NCBI GenBank assembly: GCA_944390905.1
Contig: CALXRR010000007.1
Location: 1 to 51,427 of the forward strand
Origin: an uncultured Alphaproteobacteria bacterium
Lineage (GTDB): Bacteria; Pseudomonadota; Alphaproteobacteria; RF32; CAG-239
Direction of reading: 5' to 3'
Length of the DNA stretch: 51,427 bases
Shown: positions 24,561-32,942 of the stretch, piece after piece
Numbering within the stretch: the stretch's first letter is position 1
Layout: the number at the start of each line of letters is the position of its first letter
Made by a program: the position numbers and the translations under genes
The notes under the pieces: generated by a model
Database searches by the model: none
The model's input: the letters and a program-made list of their open reading frames with translations, nothing else
What the model was told of the DNA's origin: nothing

Positions 24561-26660
24561 ATGAAAACAAAGTTCAGAAGAACGGCGATAGTGGTAGGAG
24601 CACTGGTCGGAGCTTTTGGGATATTCTTTTCTGAAGCTTATGCGGGCAAAATATCAGGTCTAGAAGGCCTGAGTACTCCCGATACACTTCAGAAGGCATA
24701 TCAAAAAAATTCCCAATCATCTTATCAAATTGCCAAGGTGTGCTTCGTTACAGATACAGAAGATTGTAGCGGATATAAATTTAATATAAATAATAAAGCC
24801 AGCTGTGAAAAAGAGGGATATAAATTAACTTCATGTCCGGAGCTTATGAAACCGGTAAATTATTGTCCTTATGATCGCAGCTTTTTTGAAAAATGTGCTT
24901 GTAAAGATGAGTTAGTCTCTTGTTCATCACCCTATCAAGGGGTAGGGCCTTCTTGCGGAGGCAAATTCCAGTCTTGTTGTAACACTTGCCCCGGATATGA
25001 CTATACAACCATACCTGAAGGATATGAAAGTATCGGCAGCTGTAACTCTTGTAACGGTATCAAGTATAAAGTTCAAGAAAAGCACGAACATTCATATACT
25101 TGTCCATCAGGTTTCCAACCAGAACAATGTGAGAAAGGCTACGATGTTGTGTCAACCACCCCAAAGGCTTGCTCTTGCGGAGAGACTTCAGGCACATGTT
25201 ATAAATGCCAAATTCACGTTCATGAAACCTTAAATTGCCCTGCCGGCTTCCAAACCAGCCCTTGCGGTAGCAATTATAACACAGAACAAACTTCAACGTT
25301 GACCTGCAAATGCGGAACAACTTTGAAAACTTGTTATAAGTGTGTTGAAAAACCTCACGAGCACAGCTATTCTTGCCCGTCAGGTTATTCAACCAGCCGT
25401 TGCGGTACCGGCTTTAAGCAAGTAGGAACAGCATCTAATTCTTGCTCTTGCGGAGCAACCAATGGCACTTGCTACAAATGTGAAGCCGCATCAACTTGCG
25501 TAGCAGGAGGAAGCGAATCATGTACCGGTTCAACTTCATGCTCAAACGGTTACACATCATCATGTAAGGACTGCTCGGGTACAACCAGATATCAGTGTAA
25601 GTCATGTGTATCCGGCGGTAGCAGCTCATGTACCGGTTCAACCTCATGTTCTTACGGATATACATCATCATGTAAGGACTGCTCAGGAACAACCAGATAT
25701 CAGTGTAAGGGATGTTCAAATACCTGCTCAAGCGGTTCAACATCACGCTCCTGCAGTAGTGGATATTCTGCAGTGAGAGTTGGCTCTACGCAATGTGGCA
25801 ACGCTTGTTATAGATGTGAAAAAGATGAACCATCATGTTCTGATTACTGTTCTCGAGGTTCAACATCAAGATACTGCGGCAGTGGATATTCAGCAGTAAG
25901 AGTAGGATATACCGAATGCGGAAGTTCTTGTTATGAATGCGAGAGAGACGAGCCTTCTTGCTCTGATACATGTTCGCGCGGTTCAAAGTCAAGTTCTTGC
26001 GGATCAGGTTATAAAGCCGTAAGAGTAGGCTCAACCGGGTGTGGAAGTGCTTGTTATGAATGTGAGAAAGACAAGCCGTCATGTTCTGATACATGTTCAC
26101 GCGGTTCAAAGTCAAGTTCTTGCGGATCAGGTTCTAAAGCTGTAAAAGTTGGCTCAACCGGGTGCGGAAGCTCTTGCTATGAATGCCGGAGTACATGCGT
26201 ATCCGGTGGTAGTAGCTCATGTAGCGGTTCAACCTCATGTTCTTATGGATATACATCATCATGTAAGGATTGCTCAGGTACGACAAGGTATCAGTGTAAA
26301 TCTTGCTCTGATAGCTGTTCACGCGGTTCAAAGTCAAGTTCTTGCGGATCAGGTTCTAAAGCCGTAAAAGTAGGCTCAACCCAGTGCGGAAGCTCTTGCT
26401 ATGAATGCCGGAGTACATGCGTATCCGGTGGTAGTAGCTCATGTAGCGGTTCAACCTCATGTTCTTACGGATATACATCATCATGTAAGGATTGCTCAGG
26501 TACAACTAGATACAAATGTAAGCCTAAACCATCCGGCAATACCTGCCCGCCATCTTGTAGGCAGTATGGTTCTCCAGGAGGACAATGTTATGATGCTTGT
26601 TGTGCTGCCAATGGCCGTTTCAACGGTAAAATAAACGGTTTAACATGCTGGATCAGATAA
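24561..26660 (+). CDS. Secreted cysteine- and serine-rich repeat protein
   Basis: A 699-aa exported protein: signal peptide (RRTAIVVGALVGAFGIFFSEAYA), then an N-terminal Cys-rich region (about 60-150), then three modules with HEHSYTCPSGF or related HETLNCPAGF, each ending in CxCG...TCYKC (about 170-310). From about 315 to 660 two modules alternate: type A with CTGSTSCSYGYTSSCKDCSG and type B with CSRGSKSSSCGSG and SCYEC. Cysteines are paired regularly, suggesting a disulfide-rocked rigid rod or knotted modules outside the cell; no anchoring motif, barrel or enzymatic site is seen. I know no named family. A secreted Cys-rich protein at 50607-51311 shares the style. Expression is from its own promoter and ends at a strong terminator. 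Confidence 0.85.
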   Translation: MKTKFRRTAIVVGALVGAFGIFFSEAYAGKISGLEGLSTPDTLQKAYQKNSQSSYQIAKVCFVTDTEDCSGYKFNINNKASCEKEGYKLTSCPELMKPVNYCPYDRSFFEKCACKDELVSCSSPYQGVGPSCGGKFQSCCNTCPGYDYTTIPEGYESIGSCNSCNGIKYKVQEKHEHSYTCPSGFQPEQCEKGYDVVSTTPKACSCGETSGTCYKCQIHVHETLNCPAGFQTSPCGSNYNTEQTSTLTCKCGTTLKTCYKCVEKPHEHSYSCPSGYSTSRCGTGFKQVGTASNSCSCGATNGTCYKCEAASTCVAGGSESCTGSTSCSNGYTSSCKDCSGTTRYQCKSCVSGGSSSCTGSTSCSYGYTSSCKDCSGTTRYQCKGCSNTCSSGSTSRSCSSGYSAVRVGSTQCGNACYRCEKDEPSCSDYCSRGSTSRYCGSGYSAVRVGYTECGSSCYECERDEPSCSDTCSRGSKSSSCGSGYKAVRVGSTGCGSACYECEKDKPSCSDTCSRGSKSSSCGSGSKAVKVGSTGCGSSCYECRSTCVSGGSSSCSGSTSCSYGYTSSCKDCSGTTRYQCKSCSDSCSRGSKSSSCGSGSKAVKVGSTQCGSSCYECRSTCVSGGSSSCSGSTSCSYGYTSSCKDCSGTTRYKCKPKPSGNTCPPSCRQYGSPGGQCYDACCAANGRFNGKINGLTCWIR
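25490..26520 (+). repeat. Intragenic tandem repeats of the Cys-rich protein
   Basis: Two types of about 110-bp units alternate. The type A unit occurs around 25494, 25602, 26193 and 26415; the type B unit around 25710, 25826, 25947, 26078 and 26304. The last A-B-A set (26193-26520) is nearly identical at DNA level, including silent positions, which points to recent duplication by recombination. Confidence 0.8.
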
Positions 26661-26679
26661 TCTAAGGAGGTAAAACGCA

Positions 26680-26714
26680 AATAACGCCTGCAGAAAGCGG
26701 GCGTTATTTTTTTT
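26680..26714 (+). terminator. Intrinsic terminator of the Cys-rich gene
   Basis: Stem AATAACGCC/GGCGTTATT with an 11-base loop, followed by a run of Ts. It lies 20 bases after the stop codon. Confidence 0.9.
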
Positions 26715-26723
26715 GATAAGCAT

Positions 26724-26752
26724 AAAAAAATGGGCTCTATAATTAAGAGCCC
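26724..26752 (-). terminator. Intrinsic terminator of bamE
   Basis: On the minus strand GGGCTCT/AGAGCCC with a 7-base loop (26732-26752) is followed by seven Ts (26724-26730). It faces the preceding terminator, so the two convergent units are separately closed. Confidence 0.85.
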
Positions 26753-26773
26753 GCTAAACTGATTGTAGAAGCA

Positions 26774-27238
26774 TTACATATTAGGATTGCTTCGATTAGC
26801 AAAAGGCATATAAGTACCGACACCGCCAAAGTATTTTTCAAAGAATCCTTGCTCATGGCCTAAGGTTTGGGTCTTGTCTTCACTAATGTCTACCATTTTT
26901 CCATCCTGTTCAGCCAAGCGCTGAATATTTACCACTTGGTTGTCGTCATTAAATCGTACTACCAAAATGTCTCTGCTAATCTCTTCCGGTTTAAAGAAGG
27001 CGATACGTTCAACTTCTGAAGACATATATAGCCAAGTGTTTCGGTCTAACGATACCACGCTGGAAGGAGCTCCGAGATTCGCTAAAACTTCTTCTTTATT
27101 TTGCCCTTTTTGTAGTTTATCGATTCTTTCTTGAGTCGGCATATTTCCGTTATGAGTAATAAACCATTCATTATTGACGCATGAAGTTGTTGATAATGCG
27201 GCAATAAAAGCGGCTAAACAGAGTTTATTTGTTGACAT
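26774..27238 (-). CDS. bamE: BamE/SmpA/OmlA-family outer-membrane assembly lipoprotein
   Basis: A small lipoprotein of the beta-barrel assembly (BAM) complex in the outer membrane. The 154-aa product has a signal peptide ending AALSTTSC, with C21 as a probable lipidation site (the lipobox is imperfect, TTS before Cys). The BamE core follows: QERIDKLQKGQNKEEVLANLGAPSS and then NTWLYMSSEVERIAFF and IVVRF-type strands. The C-terminal 40 residues are an alphaproteobacterial extension (GFFEKYFGGVGTYMPF). It is divergent from yceD, as is common for alphaproteobacterial genomes. The client relevant here is any barrel protein, including the giant autotransporter in this window. Confidence 0.88.
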   Translation of the reverse strand: MSTNKLCLAAFIAALSTTSCVNNEWFITHNGNMPTQERIDKLQKGQNKEEVLANLGAPSSVVSLDRNTWLYMSSEVERIAFFKPEEISRDILVVRFNDDNQVVNIQRLAEQDGKMVDISEDKTQTLGHEQGFFEKYFGGVGTYMPFANRSNPNM

Positions 27239-27297
27239 CTTCTCATTGACCTTTTAATTAATACAAACAAGATATGTATAACATAAGGAAATAATTA

Positions 27298-27816
27298 ATG
27301 CAAAATTTTTTTTCATATCAAATAACAGTTGATGATTTGCCTCAATCAGAGCAGCACTATCGCCTCAAGGCCGACGCAGAAGATTTGGCTAAAATTAAAG
27401 ATATATTGAAAGTTCCGGCCGTTAAGAGCTTTAGTTCAGATATATATTTAAAGTTCAACCAGCGCCAGCATTTGTTAAAACTGTGGGGTACGGCTAAAGC
27501 ATTGCTAACGTTAGAGAGCGTTATTAGTTTGGAACTTTTTGATAAAGAATATGATGCGGATTTTGAGCTGACCTATGATACCGAGGCCACATTAAAAAGC
27601 CAAAGAGAAGAAGAGGAAGAACTTTCCATCAATGACAATACTCCAGATGTTGTTATAAACGGCAAGCTAGATTTGGCAGATATAGCTATAGAGCAAATAG
27701 CCCTGGTTATGGATGATTATCCTCGTCAAGCAGGTGAGGTGTTCAGCTTCAAATCAGAGTTTACCCCTGAAGATGATGTCAAAAATCCGTTTGCCGCGCT
27801 GAAAAAACTCAAATAA
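27298..27816 (+). CDS. yceD: YceD/DUF177-family protein
   Basis: Family protein usually encoded just before rpmF; in bacteria and plastids it is linked to 23S rRNA or large-subunit biogenesis. The 172-aa product contains LLTLESVISLELFDKEYDAD, an acidic middle (REEEEELSIND) and the signature DLADIAIEQIALVMDDYPRQ, then NPFAALKKLK at the C-terminus. The usual CxRC pair of the family is absent here (LTLES in that position), as in some alphaproteobacterial members. ATG 27298 has AAGGAAA upstream. A 160-bp AT-rich spacer before rpmF may hold a second promoter. Confidence 0.88.
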   Translation: MQNFFSYQITVDDLPQSEQHYRLKADAEDLAKIKDILKVPAVKSFSSDIYLKFNQRQHLLKLWGTAKALLTLESVISLELFDKEYDADFELTYDTEATLKSQREEEEELSINDNTPDVVINGKLDLADIAIEQIALVMDDYPRQAGEVFSFKSEFTPEDDVKNPFAALKKLK

Positions 27817-27976
27817 AATGCAAATTTTGAAAAATATTGCTTGCAAAATCAAAAAAATTTATATAAAAAAGCACATAGCGAACGTTTAGATGCAATCTTA
27901 TCGGTCGGTTTGTTGTGCAAATTGGCGGATAATATCGTTTGCATGGATAAAATGTTATTAACAAGAGTATAAGAAA

Positions 27977-28165
27977 ATGGCTACACCTAAGAAGAAAGTA
28001 TCAAAATCTCGTCGCGACATGCGCCGTTCCCACCATGCTTTGGAGTCTAATTCTTACATGGAATGCCCAAATTGTGGGGAATTGAAACGCCCTCACAATG
28101 TTTGCCCAAAGTGCGGACAGTATGACAATCGCGAAGTTGTTGCACAAAAAACAACTAACGAGTAA
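27977..28165 (+). CDS. rpmF: 50S ribosomal protein L32
   Basis: A 62-aa basic ribosomal protein. The N-terminus [20 protein letters not shown] is the family hallmark, and [20 protein letters not shown] holds two CxxC zinc-binding pairs, so this is the zinc-containing (C+) form. It is followed by plsX after 41 bp, the standard rpmF-plsX-fabH arrangement coupling translation capacity with membrane lipid synthesis. Confidence 0.97.
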   Translation: MATPKKKVSKSRRDMRRSHHALESNSYMECPNCGELKRPHNVCPKCGQYDNREVVAQKTTNE

Positions 28166-28206
28166 TTTTTATACCAAACAAATTATAAATTGATGGAGAA
28201 CAGGTT

Positions 28207-29256
28207 TTGTCAGATAATCTGGTAATATCCATAGACGCAATGGGGGGAGATAAATCCCCTCGAGTCGTTATAGAAGGGCTGGCATTAGCAGCCAAAAAAC
28301 ATCCAGATGCAAAATTTTTGCTTTTTGGAGACGAGACCCAAGTTTCTGCAATATTGAAGGAGTATCCGGAGTTATCTGCAGTATGTAAACTGCGTCATTC
28401 ACCGGAAGTCGTTCATAATGATGACAAGCCTTCAGCAGTTATTCGTAATCGCAATACCAGTATGTATATGGCGATAAATGCAGTCAAACAAGGAGAGGCA
28501 CAAGCTATTGTTTCAGCAGGCAATACCGGAGCCTTAATGGCAATATCAAAACTAACCCTGAAAACCATTCAAAAAATACATCGTCCGGCGATTGTGAGCA
28601 TAATGCCACATCGAACCGGACGTTATGTTATGCTTGACTTAGGGGCAAATACCGAATGTGATGCTCTTAATCTGGCAGAATTTGCCTTGATGGGTAATAT
28701 TTTAGCCAAACATGCCTTAAATATCACACGCCCCAGAGTCGCGCTTCTCAATATCGGAGCAGAGGAGATGAAGGGTAAAGAAGAAATCCATCAAGCAGTA
28801 AAAATCATCAAAAACTCTCACTTAGATATTGATTTTATCGGTTATATTGAGCCGCATGAAATTCCGGAAGGCAAAGCTGACGTTATTGTCACAGATGGTT
28901 TTACCGGAAATATAGCGCTCAAATCAATTGAAGGAACAGCCAAACTTATGGTTCGGCTGATAAAAGATGCCGTCAAAAAATCATTTTTAGCAAAATTAGG
29001 TCTTCCGTTTATGTTGGGAGTAGGGCTTAACATCAAAAAGACGATGGACCCACGCCTCTATAACGGAGCCATGTTTGTCGGACTTAACGGTTTGTCAGTC
29101 AAAAGTCATGGAGGCACTGATGCCTTGGGATATTCAGTAGCCGTAGGCAATGCGATTAATCTAGTCCGTCAGAATTTTGTTTCAACCATCAGAGATGAAC
29201 TGGAAACAGTTGATCTTGATGAACTATCACAGGAAATATTATACGATGCATATTAG
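28207..29256 (+). CDS. plsX: Phosphate acyltransferase PlsX
   Basis: It converts acyl-ACP to acyl-phosphate, the donor for PlsY in phospholipid synthesis. The 349-aa product begins VISIDAMGGDKSPRVVIEGL and contains ASMYM-like NTSMYMAINAVKQGEAQAIV, SAGNTGALMA, LDLGANTECDALNL, VTDGFTGNIALKS and SHGGTDALGYSVA, all PlsX landmarks. It starts with TTG 28207, preceded by GGAGAACAGG; no ATG is available nearby in frame. The end overlaps fabH by 11 bp, so the two are coupled. Peripheral membrane association is known for the family. Confidence 0.96.
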   Translation: MSDNLVISIDAMGGDKSPRVVIEGLALAAKKHPDAKFLLFGDETQVSAILKEYPELSAVCKLRHSPEVVHNDDKPSAVIRNRNTSMYMAINAVKQGEAQAIVSAGNTGALMAISKLTLKTIQKIHRPAIVSIMPHRTGRYVMLDLGANTECDALNLAEFALMGNILAKHALNITRPRVALLNIGAEEMKGKEEIHQAVKIIKNSHLDIDFIGYIEPHEIPEGKADVIVTDGFTGNIALKSIEGTAKLMVRLIKDAVKKSFLAKLGLPFMLGVGLNIKKTMDPRLYNGAMFVGLNGLSVKSHGGTDALGYSVAVGNAINLVRQNFVSTIRDELETVDLDELSQEILYDAY

Positions 29257-30220
29257 ATCTGAACTTATCGGCTGGGGTCACTATCTCCCTAAAAAAGTCG
29301 TAACCAATGATGACTTGTCCAAAATTGTAGAGACCAGTGATGAGTGGATTAGCACTCGCACCGGTATCAAGACCCGTCATATTGTAGAAGATGAACTCAC
29401 CTCTGATTTGGCATACAATGCCGCCAAGATGGCATTAGATAGAGCCGGATTAACAGCCGAAGATTTAGATTTAATCATAGTATCATCAGTTACTCCGGAT
29501 AATACAACGCCTTCAGTAGCGACTAAAATAGCCGGTCGTTTAGGTGTCAAAGTCGGCACACCTGCGTTTGATATTTTGGCAGCTTGCTCTGGTTTTGTTT
29601 ATGGCTTGGTTCAGGCTGATAACATGATTCGTTTAGGTCAGGTTAAAACAGCTTTGGTCGTTGGGGCAGAGAGCTTGTCTAAGATTGTTGATTGGACCGA
29701 CCGCAATACTTGCGTTTTGTTTGGTGATGGCGCCGGTGCCGCAGTTTTGAGAGCCTGTGAGGGTGACGGTAGTAAAAACGATAAAGGTATTTTGGCCACC
29801 AAAATTTATGCTGATGGTACCCATTATGATTATTTGAAGACCAATGGCGGCGTATCTTCCACCAAGACAGCAGGATTCGTTTCCATGGATGGTAAAGAAG
29901 TCTTCAAGTTTGCTATTCCGGCCTTGACTCAAGGTGCCGAGGTTGTTGCTGACATGGCCGGATATAAAGTATCAGATATAGATTGGTTGATTCCACATCA
30001 GGCTAATATACGCATTATCTCCAATGTTGGAGAAAAATTGGGCTTGCCTGAAGAAAAAGTTATAGTAGCGGTTGACCACCACGGTAATACTTCCGCAGCA
30101 TCGATTCCTTTGGCATTGTCTGAAAATATGGAAAGCGGCAAAATCAAAAAAGGTGATTTAGTTATTTTGACCGCCATGGGAGCCGGCTTTACCTGGGGCG
30201 GAGCCATAATTCGTTTGTAA
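29246..30220 (+). CDS. fabH: 3-oxoacyl-[ACP] synthase III FabH
   Basis: It condenses acetyl-CoA with malonyl-ACP to begin fatty acid synthesis. The 324-aa product has the catalytic Cys in DILAACSGFVYGL, the His in WLIPHQANIRI and the Asn in DHHGNTSAASIPLA, plus the C-terminal GAGFTWGGAIIR. The start ATG 29246 lies inside the end of plsX; the longer upstream frame (29177) lacks homologous residues. It is followed by a hairpin and then ihfA, an order typical for Alphaproteobacteria. Confidence 0.96.
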   Translation: MHIRSELIGWGHYLPKKVVTNDDLSKIVETSDEWISTRTGIKTRHIVEDELTSDLAYNAAKMALDRAGLTAEDLDLIIVSSVTPDNTTPSVATKIAGRLGVKVGTPAFDILAACSGFVYGLVQADNMIRLGQVKTALVVGAESLSKIVDWTDRNTCVLFGDGAGAAVLRACEGDGSKNDKGILATKIYADGTHYDYLKTNGGVSSTKTAGFVSMDGKEVFKFAIPALTQGAEVVADMAGYKVSDIDWLIPHQANIRIISNVGEKLGLPEEKVIVAVDHHGNTSAASIPLALSENMESGKIKKGDLVILTAMGAGFTWGGAIIRL

Positions 30221-30238
30221 TATAAAATTTTGTGTAAT

Positions 30239-30271
30239 AACCATCATAAGGCACTTGTCTTTATGATGGTT
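30239..30271 (+). other. Hairpin between fabH and ihfA
   Basis: An 11-bp perfect stem AACCATCATAA/TTATGATGGTT with an 11-base loop, but without a T run. It is better explained as an RNA-stability or partial attenuation element than as a full terminator. Confidence 0.5.
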
Positions 30272-30324
30272 ATGTTATAAATATTCATACAGTTATCAAG
30301 AAAAACTAAAGGAAAGAATGAACA

Positions 30325-30609
30325 ATGAAGACCATTACTAGAGCAGATGTTGCTGAAACAATTTATGAGGAAGTTGGTTTGTCGCGTAAAGATTCTAGCG
30401 ATATTTTAGATATGATTCTTGATGAGATTGTTCAGGAATTATCAAAAGGTAATGAAGTCAAGTTATCATCATTCGGTACTTTTTCGTTGCGTTCTAAAAA
30501 AGCAAGAGCCGGGCGCAATCCAAAGACCGGAGTCGCCGCAGAGATTTCACCTCGCCGCGTAATTTCCTTCAAACCCTCCCAAACGATGAGAAAGATTATC
30601 AACGCCTAA
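30325..30609 (+). CDS. ihfA: Integration host factor subunit alpha
   Basis: A 94-aa HU/IHF-family DNA-bending protein. It has ITRADVAETIYEEVGLSRKD at the N-terminus, VKLSSFGTFSLRSKKARAGR in the body, and the DNA-contacting arm GRNPKTGVAAEISPRRVISF, with alpha-subunit features such as the short ETIYEE start. IHF alpha pairs with IHF beta (not in the window) and participates in recombination, replication and regulation. Position after fabH and before merR is the usual alphaproteobacterial arrangement. Shine-Dalgarno AAAGGAAAG lies upstream. Confidence 0.94.
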   Translation: MKTITRADVAETIYEEVGLSRKDSSDILDMILDEIVQELSKGNEVKLSSFGTFSLRSKKARAGRNPKTGVAAEISPRRVISFKPSQTMRKIINA

Positions 30610-30632
30610 TATTTTAGGAAAGGGGAATTACC

Positions 30633-31028
30633 ATGGTGGTTAACAAGTCCAAATCAGCATTTCGTACGATAGCCGAAGTCGGTGATGAACTTGGCGTAGC
30701 CACCCATGTTCTCCGTTTTTGGGAAACCAAGTTTCCTCAGATTAGCCCCATGAAACGCAGCGGCGGCCGTCGATACTATAGACCAGATGATGTAGAGTTG
30801 TTGCGAAAAATCAAAGAGCTACTCTATGATAAACGTTTCACAATAGAAGGAGTGCAAAAGCTTATCAAGGAAAAGGGAGTTAAGGCATTTGTAGGTGAAG
30901 AAATTATGCCAGACTTCTTTGAGCAAGCTCCGCAGGTTGAACTTAGTGAAACAGCTCGCGAACTAATAGTTACAACAATTAACGATTTAAAACAGATACA
31001 TAGCGAGCTAAGTAAAAGTATTGCTTAA
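30633..31028 (+). CDS. MerR-family transcriptional regulator
   Basis: A 131-aa protein with an N-terminal winged-helix of the MerR family: [40 protein letters not shown] and [20 protein letters not shown]. The C-terminal part has no cysteines suitable for metal binding, so this is the ihfA-linked orphan class of Alphaproteobacteria, not a metal sensor. Its ligand is unknown. It starts 23 bp after ihfA with AAAGGGG, and a terminator follows. It may or may not be the protein that acts on the MerR-type promoter at 31086-31116. Confidence 0.9.
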   Translation: MVVNKSKSAFRTIAEVGDELGVATHVLRFWETKFPQISPMKRSGGRRYYRPDDVELLRKIKELLYDKRFTIEGVQKLIKEKGVKAFVGEEIMPDFFEQAPQVELSETARELIVTTINDLKQIHSELSKSIA

Positions 31029-31034
31029 AATTCT

Positions 31035-31058
31035 AGCCCCGTCACGGGGGCTTTTTTT
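31035..31058 (+). terminator. Intrinsic terminator after merR
   Basis: Stem AGCCCC/GGGGCT (31035-31040/31047-31052) followed by seven Ts. Confidence 0.9.
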
Positions 31059-31085
31059 ATTAGTTTTGCAAAACTAAAAAAACAC

Positions 31086-31116
31086 TTGACCTAGAGTAAA
31101 CTCTAAAGAGTAGGAT
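31086..31116 (+). promoter_or_regulatory. MerR-type promoter/operator with 19-bp spacer
   Basis: TTGACC (-35, 31086-31091) and TAGGAT (-10, 31111-31116) are 19 bases apart, the elongated spacing typical of MerR-activated promoters. The spacer starts with the palindrome TAGAGT-AA-ACTCTA (31092-31105), close to the operator of the AdhR/NmlR group. It precedes the cupin gene by 36 bases and should drive the three-gene operon 31152-32936. Confidence 0.85.
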
Positions 31117-31151
31117 ATATCCATAACGATTCTTTCAGAAAGGGAAATGTT

Positions 31152-31613
31152 ATGAAAAAGTATTTGATTCTGTTTTTTATGCTTGTTTCAACCAGTGTAG
31201 GAGCTTTAGAGATGAAAACCAGTCCGATAGATACAATCTTTGCCCAAGGTGAAGCCAATCCGTATGGCAAGTTTTTTACGGGGCAAACTTATTTGAATAT
31301 GCTTTCCTCCAATGATAGCACTTTTAATGCCCCCATCGGCAACGTAACTTTTGAGCCGGGAGCCCGCACCAATTGGCACAAACATAGCGGCGGCCAAATT
31401 CTGTTGGTAACCGGCGGGGAAGGGCGCTACCAAGAGCGCGGCAAAGATGTCCAAATTTTGCATAAAGGCGATGTCGTCAGAATAGCCCCAAATGTTGAGC
31501 ATTGGCACGGAGCCGCGCCGGATAGCTGGTTTGTACATATTTCTGTTGAAACCAATGTCCCTAATAATCAAGCTGAATGGCTTGAGCCCGTAAGCGATGA
31601 GGAATATAAATAA
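31152..31613 (+). CDS. Exported cupin-domain protein
   Basis: A 153-aa protein with a signal peptide (KKYLILFFMLVSTSVGA), so it acts in the periplasm. The cupin motif 1 is GARTNWHKHSGGQILLVTGGE and motif 2 is KGDVVRIAPNVEHWHGAAPD, with metal-ligand histidines HKH and H in EHWHG. Family members next to CMD-domain proteins are often annotated as cupins of unknown substrate. First gene behind the MerR-type promoter; its stop shares a base with the next ATG. A role in handling reactive aldehydes or oxidised compounds is inferred from the operator type. Confidence 0.88.
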   Translation: MKKYLILFFMLVSTSVGALEMKTSPIDTIFAQGEANPYGKFFTGQTYLNMLSSNDSTFNAPIGNVTFEPGARTNWHKHSGGQILLVTGGEGRYQERGKDVQILHKGDVVRIAPNVEHWHGAAPDSWFVHISVETNVPNNQAEWLEPVSDEEYK

Positions 31614-32398
31614 TGAGTCGAAAAATCATTGTCGCTTTGTGTGCTATTTTGGGTGCCACGGGAGTAATCATGGGAGTATTTATGATGACAAATCAAAAAG
31701 TTAATGATGATGAATTTAAGTCTTTATGGAACAATTTTACTGAGCAAGATGTCGCCCCTAAAGTCAACTTAGATAACAAAACGAAAGCTATAGTTACTTT
31801 AGGAGCTTTGATTGCAACCCAAAGCCAAAATCTTTATACTCAGGTTTTGCAAACCGCTTTAACCAAAGGGGATATCAGCGCCGTTGAAGCCAAGGAAATT
31901 GTATATCAATCAGTAGCTTATGTGGGTTATGCTAAAGCTTATGATTTCTTTTTTGCCACCCATAAAGCTATAGCCGCAGCCGGAGTTGATGATAATACTC
32001 CGCCACAGTCAACTACGGATATTAAAAACCGGTTTGACAAAGGCTTAGCCGTACAAAAACATATTTTTGGTGAAGTTATTGACCTCCAATATCAAAATTC
32101 CTCTCCGGAGCAGCTGCATATCCAAAAATTTTTATCGGCTAATTGCTTTGGTGATTACTATACGCGCCGCGGTCTTGATTTAAATCAAAGAGAACTTTTA
32201 ACCTTTGCAATCTTAATCTCCCTCGGAGGAGCCGATGCTCAGGTCAAAGGGCATATCAAAGGTAATTATAATATAGGCAACAGCAAACAGCTTATGCTTG
32301 ATACCATAACTTACCTGCTGCCATATATAGGTTATCCACGCAGCTTGAACGCTATTAGTGCTTTAAATGAAGTTATTCCGCAAAATAAGGAGAAATAA
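31613..32398 (+). CDS. Carboxymuconolactone-decarboxylase (CMD/AhpD-like) family protein, membrane-anchored or exported
   Basis: A 261-aa protein with an N-terminal hydrophobic segment (IIVALCAILGATGVIMGVFM) that serves as anchor or signal. Two CMD-type helical modules follow: LDNKTKAIVTLGALIATQSQ with EAKEIVYQSVAYVGYAKAYD, and LNQRELLTFAILISLGGADA with a similar tail. The AhpD catalytic CxxC is absent; one Cys (ANCFGDYY) remains, so peroxidase-type activity is doubtful. It begins on the stop of the cupin gene (1-base overlap) and is 1 base from the flavin reductase gene, so it belongs to a tight operon. Confidence 0.85.
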   Translation: MSRKIIVALCAILGATGVIMGVFMMTNQKVNDDEFKSLWNNFTEQDVAPKVNLDNKTKAIVTLGALIATQSQNLYTQVLQTALTKGDISAVEAKEIVYQSVAYVGYAKAYDFFFATHKAIAAAGVDDNTPPQSTTDIKNRFDKGLAVQKHIFGEVIDLQYQNSSPEQLHIQKFLSANCFGDYYTRRGLDLNQRELLTFAILISLGGADAQVKGHIKGNYNIGNSKQLMLDTITYLLPYIGYPRSLNAISALNEVIPQNKEK

Positions 32399-32399
32399 A

Positions 32400-32936
32400 A
32401 TGAGCAAAAAAATTTTGGTTTTGTCCGGCAGCCACCGCAAAGGCGGCAATTCAGACACGTTGTGTGATGAATTTATCAAAGGCGCCCAAGAAAGCGGGCA
32501 CCAGGTTGAAAAGATTTTTATTAATGATAAAAAAATCAATTATTGCACTGGTTGCGGTGTCTGCAACAATACTCACAAATGCATCTTGCATGATGATATG
32601 GCTGAAATTATTGATAAAATGCTGGCCGCTGATGTTATTGTTATGGCCACGCCGGTTTATTTTTATAATATGAACGGCCAAATGAAAACCCTCATCGACC
32701 GCACGGTTCCTCGTTATGAAGATATTAGCGGCAAGGAGTTTTACTTTATTGTCGCCGCGGCAGATGACAATGTCGCCAATATGCAAAGAACGATAGAAGG
32801 CTTCAGAGGGTATCTTGATTGCTTGCCCGGAGCCATTGAAAAAGGTGTAATTTACGGAGTAGGGGCTTGGCAAGTTGGCGAGATAAAAAACTCTCCCGCC
32901 ATGGAGCAAGCGTATAGCGCCGGAAAAAATGTATAA
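32400..32936 (+). CDS. NADPH-dependent FMN reductase / flavodoxin-fold iron-sulfur flavoprotein-like protein
   Basis: A 178-aa flavodoxin-fold oxidoreductase. The FMN phosphate loop is LSGSHRKGGNSDTLCDEFI, followed by CTGCGVCNNTHKCILHDDM, a short Cys cluster as in the Isf/NADPH-FMN-reductase relatives, then VIVMATPVYFYNMNGQMKTL. It most likely reduces quinone- or aldehyde-like compounds or transfers electrons via FMN. ATG 32400 is chosen because AAGGAG lies 8 bases upstream; an in-frame ATG at 32367 would start inside the CMD gene. Last gene of the MerR-type operon. Confidence 0.88.
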   Translation: MSKKILVLSGSHRKGGNSDTLCDEFIKGAQESGHQVEKIFINDKKINYCTGCGVCNNTHKCILHDDMAEIIDKMLAADVIVMATPVYFYNMNGQMKTLIDRTVPRYEDISGKEFYFIVAAADDNVANMQRTIEGFRGYLDCLPGAIEKGVIYGVGAWQVGEIKNSPAMEQAYSAGKNV

Positions 32937-32942
32937 GACTAC

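Noticed and set aside
25490..26520. Regularly spaced repeats as a possible CRISPR array
   Set aside because: The units are about 110 bp, in frame and encode a continuous protein; no short repeat with variable spacers and no cas gene.
24997..26634. Many open frames in both directions inside the Cys-rich gene
   Set aside because: They are shadows of a repetitive coding sequence with biased composition; only the 699-aa frame has a signal peptide, promoter, start and terminator.
26661..26680. AAGGAGG just after the Cys-rich gene as start of another gene
   Set aside because: No ATG, GTG or TTG with a usable frame follows before the terminator.
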